From: Atrina japonica
Taxonomy: Eukaryota > Mollusca > Bivalvia > Pterioida > Pinnidae
Assembly (NCBI GenBank): GCA_030159075.1
Contig: BROG01000048.1
Location: 310,001 to 374,000 of the forward strand
DNA length: 64,000 nt
Direction of reading: 5' to 3'
Part shown: positions 57,602 through 64,000 of the stretch, piece by piece
Layout: each line of letters starts with the position of its first letter
Numbering within the stretch: position 1 is the first letter of the stretch
The notes under the pieces: generated by a model
What the model was told of the DNA's origin: nothing
Databases searched by the model: none
Seen by the model: only the letters and a program-made list of their open reading frames with translations
Position numbers and translations under genes: made by a program

Positions 57602-58392
57602 TTAGCGATAAAAATTTCTGTCGCGTCGGTTGTTTTGTCTCTGCTGTCGGTAAGGCGGTCTTGAATTCAAAGCATACTGTAGATTCTCTATTTCCTGTCG
57701 CTGGTCTGACATAATGTTTTCGAGATCCTGATTCCTAACTTCTAGTGTGTCAATTTTGTAGTTTAGTTGCTCAATTTTTGAATTTCTATCGCGTACACTG
57801 TCACCGAGTTCAAGTAAACTATTTAGAGCGTAATCATGGGATTTTGTTGTTGTTTCCAGATCCGCTTGAAGTTTGGTTATTTTCACTTTCATGTTTTCCG
57901 ATTCTGTAATGATATCCTTTGTTTCAGCTTCAAATTGATTGTGAATATTCGCGCAATTTGTTTGTGACGTTTCAAGCTGATGTCTGGTAGAGCACAATTC
58001 ACTTTCTGTCGTTTGAAGTTTTGAAGTCAGAGTTTGAATTTCAATTTGAGCATTCCTAAGAATTTGCTTGGTCCTAGATAATTCCATTTTGATAGTTTTT
58101 GAATGGTCCATAAATTTGATGAGAGCCGTGTATTTGGTGTTGTAAAATGGAAGTTCGCGTAAAGTCTGTTTTCTTTCCAAATAATCCTGTATTCTGTTTC
58201 TATCACGGTCCTGGTTTGATTTAGATTTCCGTTTCACATCTGAATCACAAGATTTTGCAAGGTGACCAGGCAGATGACACTTGTAACACGTTTTTGTTGA
58301 AATGACGTTGATCACCATTAGTCCTTGGTTGTGAATACGCGTTTAGTCCTTGGTTGTGAATATGTCCATGTTGATCGGTAGTAATAGTCCAT
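57602..58392 (-). pseudogene. Gag-like protein gene, internal unit 2 (frameshifted near its start)
   Basis: The same gene as unit 1. The coiled-coil part reads through for about 230 codons from the knuckle (58290) to the stop at 57602. Two single-base gains, near 58343 and 58292, both in homopolymers, separate the start codon at 58392 from the knuckle. Where unit 1 is broken this unit is intact and the reverse, so the breaks are either very young or sequencing errors. Confidence 0.8.
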
Positions 58393-58497
58393 CGTTGGGT
58401 TGTTGCGTTGGGGAAAACTCGCTTCTGTTGAGTGATTGGTACTGGATCAAGTCACTACAAAATATATGCAATGACCCCGGGTGTTGTTTTACCCTTA

Positions 58498-58511
58498 GGA
58501 TTCATCCACCA
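58498..58511 (-). other. Primer-binding site, unit 2
   Basis: Identical to that of unit 1, two bases from LTR 3. Confidence 0.6.
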
Positions 58512-58513
58512 TT

Positions 58514-59453
58514 TATCACAACGGGTGTTCGTGTCGGTATGTGCCGATGAGTTGTGTCGTTGATGTTAATGTTGTCGCTGGAGCCGTATCCGCTGTTGTG
58601 CCGTAACGAGCGGGGTGAGGGAATGTTGGCGAGAGAGAAGAGACGATGAGTGTGGCGCTGTGGGCCGTAAAGTAATGTGGCGCTGTGGGCCGTAAAAGTA
58701 GATATAGATGCCGTATTCCCTATGGTCTACCAAAATACAACTCCAGGAAGAACACTGTATAAGTTGATCCGAATTTATTGTAAGCCGCAACGATGAACAA
58801 TATAATATCACAACATATAATAATATAATTGTAAAAAGTCCGAAATAGTAAATGGTAAAATAGTAAGTCCAAAATATAATGCACGTTGGATCACTGACCA
58901 GTGATTATACGTGGTCTCCAAACAAAGTATCGTCCGAGTCGGTGCTATCAGTATAGTGTCTGATTTCCGAACTTTCGAGTTGCAATTTTACATTGGTATT
59001 TAAGACAATTTGGACAATGGTTTGAGGATAAGTAAAAAGGTTGACATGTGTCAACAGGTGTTACAATAATTATCAAGTAAATACAAAAATGACTCTAAAG
59101 TGGATGTACACAAAGAAATGAAATTGAGTTAATTATATACTTAATTACTGAATATACATATTTATGACCTGAAGTGCCTAACGCTTTAATCTGTGTCCAT
59201 TTGTTGTAATTAAATCTAATTGTTACTACAATCACAAAGTCTGCAAGGTGAAAAGTATAATCCTAAACAAGCTGTCCATTTGATGTAATTAAATCCATTG
59301 TATTACTAGAGTCACAGTCTGCGCACAGGTGAATAATTAGTGTAAACAATCTGTCAATCTTCATGAAAGTTTTTTTGTAGAAAATAAACACAATTTTGAA
59401 TTTAAAAGTCCAGAAATGATTCAAATAAAATGTCCGAATTTAACTTGGTGATA
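58514..59453 (-). repeat. LTR 3 of the array
   Basis: 940 bp. AATAAA is at 58779-58774 on the element's strand. One extra A (near 58696). Confidence 0.9.
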
Positions 59454-59599
59454 GATTACTCTTAGACGGATTTCGGCTATACTTTTAGAAATATTATTTG
59501 GCCTTGTATGATACCACTTTATCTTTAGAAAATACATATACTTTTCAAATTGGAGCTCAACTGATGAAGTCTAATTGACAAAAAAGATATCATCTTGAG

Positions 59600-59631
59600 C
59601 ATTATAACTTTGGTATTATGTTTATAATATT
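59600..59631 (+). repeat. 32-bp direct repeat, right of the LTR array
   Basis: Identical to 54500-54531, exactly 5100 bases away. Confidence 0.9.
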
Positions 59632-59639
59632 CACAACAG

Positions 59640-60515
59640 TTGCTGTGCAATCCGGTGGGAGTAAGTGTTTCAATCCCTTCTATGATAAGAATGCGGTGTC
59701 TTCTTCACTATCATCGTTACCAATGTGAAATTGTAAAAAGGTTTCTCGGTCAACATTTCCCCCGTTTGTGTACCTAAACATTTTTTCTCGTTTAAATTTT
59801 GGTGGAAAGTTTTTGAAGTTTTTATTTTCTTGTCACAAGAAACAAGTTTTTTTAAATGATGTCAGTCTATCTATCGGAGCCACCCTCAATCATGTAATTG
59901 TCCTTCGACACAAGATAGATGACATTACTGAACTGAATCCTTCATTATTGTGACATTTCAAACCAAAATATGTACAGAAAAAAATTGTTGATAAATGATA
60001 ATAATTATTGCCATATGTAAAATAATAATACGCTTCTGATTTGAGAGATATGGCTCTGGGGGAAATGTAAAACAAACTAACACAATGAACCAGTAAGTTA
60101 AACTAATGAAATGTCATTTCCAGTACAAAATGTTTATAAATCAGTCAAAATATACCACAGAATCTGTGCCCATTCTACGGAAGCCCGTAGGTACGTAATT
60201 ATTCCGTGCTGTTGAAATGATCTAATATTTCAGCTGGCATTGTCCTATACTGCTGGGAAATCGTGTTACTGATGTTATATCCTCTCTTTTACGGGACAAG
60301 ACTTCGTTATTTTGGTTGCTAAACATGTACTTCCTGACGAAAAAGAATGTCCTCCCTGAAATGAAACCTCCCTTGTTATTCGATATTTGAATGCTGATTT
60401 CTGATTAGGAAATTCACTTCTTCAATCACTTATCATATCCAATTGCTTTACAAATATGTTTGTATTTTCTCTGTATCATTTATTTGGTTGTGAGATCCCA
60501 AAATAAATTATCTGA
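59640..60515. other. No gene recognised
   Basis: A short plus frame at 59768-59953 and overlapping minus frames have no recognisable domain. Confidence 0.35.
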
Positions 60516-60524
60516 TTGATATCT

Positions 60525-60730
60525 CAGTGCCGTAGGAAGCAAATAAAAAGTGGGTGTGGGGACATTTTTTAATGAAATTGTTTTCCTCGATTTAAAATTT
60601 GTTTTCATGTGCCTTTTGATTGCACAATAAACATATAAATGCTTACGTGTTGATAATATAAGAATGGTGTTTGTAGGCCTATGTGAAAAAGTGCCCACAC
60701 CCTCCCTTATCCCCCAAGTTCCTACGCCCA
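60525..60730. mobile_element. MITE-like element, GTAGGAAGC family, short copy
   Basis: The left end CAGTGCCGTAGGAAGC and the right end AAGTTCCTACGCCC form imperfect inverted ends around about 200 bp containing CCTTTTGATTGCACAATAAA. The minus frame through it is not a gene. Confidence 0.65.
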
Positions 60731-60971
60731 TTTAGCAACAATTATAACTGACAATTATGAAGATTTCGAACGTTAGTGCAAAATACTTACATGTATGGTG
60801 TTAACGCATGTATATAAGAATTCAAATAATCTACCCTCTTAATTTCGGACGGAAATATCAGAAACATGTCAGGAAATACTTAAAAGCTTGGTATGTGAGG
60901 AAATCGGCCTATTTCACTATGAGAGAGAGGTGTATTAGCCTAAGGACTTATATACATATATATATATATAT

Positions 60972-61648
60972 CAGTGGTGTAGGAAGCACATCAAAAGTTG
61001 GGGGACCATTTTGTTTTTGTTTTGTTTTGTTTTTGTTTTTTTGGAAAGTGGTTTTCCCAGGGAAAAAATGTCGCGTGCCTTTTGATTATGCAATTATGGT
61101 GAATGTAGAAAAAAAATGAAAGGTGGGTGTTTTTAGGCTGGTGACATAAAAAAATCTTTGGGGAAATTTTTTTTAATTTGGTGACATAAAATTATACCTC
61201 TTTGTAATGCAATGCATATATCATCAAAAGGAGACTGAGGATTCAAAGTTGGAGTAGGTATAAATTTAAAATTTATTCGCCCAGCGAAATTTGTTTTTAA
61301 TTTGCCAACTTTTTATAGATAATTAAAGGTCTCCTGGTTACTTCATTAAGAAATGAGAGACTTCATGATTTAAAGCACGATGCTCTGACCACTCAGCCAC
61401 TACATGCTGAGAAAACCATCAAACGTAAATATCTTTACCGATATGTAGGGCGAACATAACACATAAGACAAAACCAGTAGTCCAAGTCCATAAAATCCAA
61501 GATATACATACCAAGTCTGGTTGGATATAGGATTTCGAGTTAGATGGAAAAAAGAGCCTTTTTATGGATTTCAGACGTGATTTTAATAGATAATAAATTT
61601 TTTACGTGAAAAAGGTGGGCCCCCTAGGCCCCCCGGTTCCTACGCCTA
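60972..61648. mobile_element. MITE-like element, GTAGGAAGC family, long copy
   Basis: Left end CAGTGGTGTAGGAAGC directly after a TA tract, right end GGTTCCTACGCCTATA. It shares TGCCTTTTGATTATGCAATT with the short copy. It contains a tRNA-like SINE head at 61355-61425. Confidence 0.6.
61355..61425 (-). repeat. tRNA-like SINE head, family 2, copy 3
   Basis: Minus strand: AGTGGCTGAGTGGTCAGAGC (A-box-like), then GCTTTAAATCATGAAGTCTC. No B box follows, so it is truncated. Confidence 0.5.
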
Positions 61649-61654
61649 TACATG

Positions 61655-61940
61655 TATATTAAATCCAAACAAGACATCTTCAGACAAGCAAAAGTCCTAC
61701 GTGAATCAGGCAAAACACCCCACGTATCTCGATAACTTAGGTCTACATAAAAATGATACCAAGTGTGTCATTATAAATTCATAATGCTGTTATAATGCTA
61801 GACGACATTGACATCAATCAATTTCTTATGCGATAAAGACAAATCTTTTAGAGCGAATTGATATATTTTTTCTGAAATTCATATATCAATGTGTGATTTG
61901 CCTTTATTTTCTTAATCTTGATGTTGATTTTTGTTGATGA
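61655..61940. other. No feature seen
   Basis: AT-rich spacer. Confidence 0.4.
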
Positions 61941-61942
61941 TG

Positions 61943-61984
61943 TACACACAAACACAAACACACACACGCGCACACACAAATATA

Positions 61985-62050
<66 letters not shown>

Positions 62051-62054
62051 CATA
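61943..62054. repeat. (CA)n(TA)n microsatellite
   Basis: CA-rich to 61978, then TA with two ACATA interruptions to about 62054. Confidence 0.95.
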
Positions 62055-62510
62055 TCAGTGACGTAACTGGGTCCAGAAATGGGGGGAAGGGGGGGCCACA
62101 ATCGTTCAAAATATATGTTGTGTCGAGAATGGATTACAGGGCGAATCCAGGAATTTTCAAAAAGAGGGCGTAGCTGCTTTTTTTTCTTTTTGCAGTGGTG
62201 TAGAAAGCAAATCAAAATGAAATTTTAAAGGGGATAAGGTTTGAGGCTTGTGACATTAATTAAACTTGTTTATACTTTAAAATTTAAAATATAAACTTAA
62301 ATTCAAACTTTTTATGCAATGCATACCTCATCAATAGCAGAGTGATTGATAATTTCATCAATAATAGAGTGATGAATTCAAGTCGAAGTGGTGTAAATCT
62401 AAATTAAAGTCGCCGAGCAGAGCGAGGTGCGAACATTTTTTTGGAAATTTGTCTTTAATTTTTCGACTTTTTTTTAGAAAAATTAAAGGTTTTACACCTA
62501 TTTTATCAAC
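62055..62510. repeat. Fragments of GTAGGAAGC-family elements
   Basis: TCAGTGACGTAACTGGG at 62056 and GCAGTGGTGTAGAAAGCAAA at 62195 resemble left ends of the family. Right ends are not clear. Confidence 0.4.
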
Positions 62511-62517
62511 GTTAGGC

Positions 62518-62518
<1 letters not shown>

Positions 62519-62584
<66 letters not shown>
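62519..62584. repeat. (CT)n microsatellite
   Basis: About 32 CT units. Confidence 0.98.
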
Positions 62585-62588
<4 letters not shown>

Positions 62589-62754
62589 ATGCATATATTT
62601 TTAAGTGTAAGATTAATTGTGAGACAAGATTTCATTGTGGGTAGGGTTTTATGCATCTTTAAGGGAGTTTTTTTTTAATTTGGAAACCCTTTTTTCTGCA
62701 TCCACACGCGGAAATACGTAGGCTATAGCAATCCGCTAGTAAACCACTTTGATT

Positions 62755-62904
<150 letters not shown>

Positions 62905-62984
62905 TCCCCGTCAATGTGATGTATAATTAGCGTTCTATAGAAAATACAAAATGTATGCTTTGAATTTATGTTTGGGTGTCCGGA

Positions 62985-63135
62985 TGTGGGGTGTTTGGGT
63001 GTACAGTGGTTAGCGGACTTGTTTTTCACCAGTGAAACCCCAGTTCGATTCTTGGATTTGACAGGAAAGTATGTGTGATGCCAAATTGGAAAAGTGGGTT
63101 TTCTCCGGGCACTCCGCTTTCCTCCCACTTCAAAT
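62985..63135 (+). repeat. tRNA-derived SINE, family 3
   Basis: GTACAGTGGTTAGCGGAC (A-box-like), CCAGTTCGATTC (B-box-like), then GGGTTTTCTCCGGGCACTCC and GCTTTCCTCCCAC. This last block follows tRNA heads in many animal SINEs. Confidence 0.65.
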
Positions 63136-63267
63136 CACCCGCATGCCAACATCAGAGCCAACGAGAAACAGTCATATAAGTTACTTTAACTTGTTTGTCA
63201 CTCGTTGTAAAATAAATAAAGTTTAATTTATGTTTAAAGAGCTTGGACGCTGACACAAGTAAGTTTT

Positions 63268-63545
63268 TTGTTTGTTTATCGTTGTTTAACGTCCCACACA
63301 AGAATCTTTCACTCATATGGAGACGTCACCAAATGCCGGTGACGGGCTTCATACGTTGGCCTATGCTTGGCTCTTACGGCCAACCACTGATTGAGCAGTG
63401 AGGGTTCTTTATTGTGACACGGGACCTCGTGTTTTTACTGTTTCATCCGAAGGACAGGAAACCAACCTACCACCGGCTGGATTCGAACTTACGACCTCAC
63501 GATCAAGAATCGAGCGCGCTACCGACTGAGCCAGGTCGACACAGC
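63268..63545 (-). repeat. tRNA-derived SINE, family 1, copy 3 (full length)
   Basis: Minus strand: GACCTGGCTCAGTCGGTAGC (A box) and AAGTTCGAATCCAGCC (B box), the shared body with GGTGACGTCTCCATATGAGT, and an AACAATAAACAAAC-type tail. Its boxes are closest to real tRNA of the three copies, so it is probably the youngest. Confidence 0.9.
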
Positions 63546-63549
63546 CAAG

Positions 63550-64000
63550 TAGACGACGTAAAAATCTAAATTACATCGGGCTCGGAATGCATCTATATCA
63601 CTCACGTTTCTGCTTTTACAATAATATTGCAAGGTGACCAGGCTGAGGAATTTGATACACCTCTATCATTCCATGTTTGGAGGAAAACGGTAACTTCATT
63701 GGTAAGTTAAACATCTGTATTTCTATGTGTAAAAATTGTTACGTAACAAGTGAACTTTGTTGTATTTGAACAATGAAAAAAAATCATTGAAAGAATCAAT
63801 AGAAATATGTATGTGATGCTCTACTTCAGTACCCCTGAGTGTGAAGCTTTTGTCAGTGTGTGTGCTATAAAAAATCGTAAAAAATATATAAAATGATATA
63901 CGATACTCGATTTGTACATCTACAAATAATTTTTGTTCCGGATGTACACATTGGTTATTTTTGTATTTTACTTGATGAGGTTCAAAGTATCACATAGATT
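63550..64000. other. No feature seen to the window end
   Basis: AT-rich, no coding or repeat signal that I can support. Confidence 0.4.

Larger units (their letters stand above)
54714..59457 (-). mobile_element. Gag-only LTR retroelement in an LTR-internal-LTR-internal-LTR array
   Basis: Three nearly identical LTRs of 939-940 bp (54718-55656, 56616-57555, 58514-59453) alternate with two internal regions of about 959 bp. The whole array is flanked by GATT (54714-54717 and 59454-59457), as expected for one insertion. Each LTR ends in TATCAC/GTGATA. On the coding (minus) strand each internal part starts two bases after the LTR with TGGTGGATGAATCC, a tRNA-type primer site. It ends with the purine tract GGAGCGGAGGGAAA against the next LTR. 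No protease, reverse transcriptase or integrase is present. It is a non-autonomous element, probably expanded by LTR-LTR recombination. Confidence 0.88.

Noticed and set aside
59768..60075. Open frames on both strands
   Set aside because: Short, overlapping, no recognisable domain or splice context.

Overview
This is a 64 kb piece of an animal nuclear genome, most likely from a bivalve mollusc. It is AT-rich, has long introns and many (AT)n, (GT)n and GATA microsatellites, and is crowded with tRNA-derived SINEs, MITE-like inverted-repeat elements, minisatellites and worn retroelement fragments of kinds common in bivalves. The assignment rests on repeat style and on the one gene recognised. 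No species can be named from the sequence alone.

One complete protein gene is recognised. It is an 11-exon GMC (glucose-methanol-choline) FAD oxidoreductase on the minus strand, running from the start codon at 39190 to the stop at 20173. I joined the exons by hand from family motifs and GT/AG splice sites. All ten junctions keep phase and give 626 residues with a predicted signal peptide. The Rossmann FAD motif and both GMC signatures are present. The two positions that normally carry the catalytic His and Asn appear to be Asn and Tyr, so this may be a pseudoenzyme or have altered chemistry.

Layout: 1-1560 holds two retroelement reverse transcriptase remnants. 1.6-8.2 kb is mostly unrecognised, with dispersed repeats. 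8.2-11.2 kb has two copies of one repeat, the second carrying a 47-bp minisatellite. 13.2-16.9 kb has retroelement 3' ends. 17.49-18.95 kb is a Tc1/mariner element with intact ends and a frameshifted transposase. 19.9-39.2 kb is the GMC gene. Its first intron contains a 4.1 kb aperiodic T-rich tract between two copies of a flanking segment, which is probably an assembly or read artefact. 39.7-48 kb is upstream flank with minisatellites, a SINE, a MITE and a possible distal promoter. 48.3-50.5 kb is more retroelement debris. 51.7-54 kb has hairpins and a 40-bp minisatellite. 54.7-59.45 kb is an LTR-internal-LTR-internal-LTR array of a small retroelement coding only for a zinc-knuckle/coiled-coil Gag-like protein. 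60.5-63.5 kb is a cluster of MITEs, SINEs and microsatellites.

The most notable items are the gag-only triple-LTR array, bounded by a 4-bp target duplication, the altered GMC active site, and the T-rich insertion.
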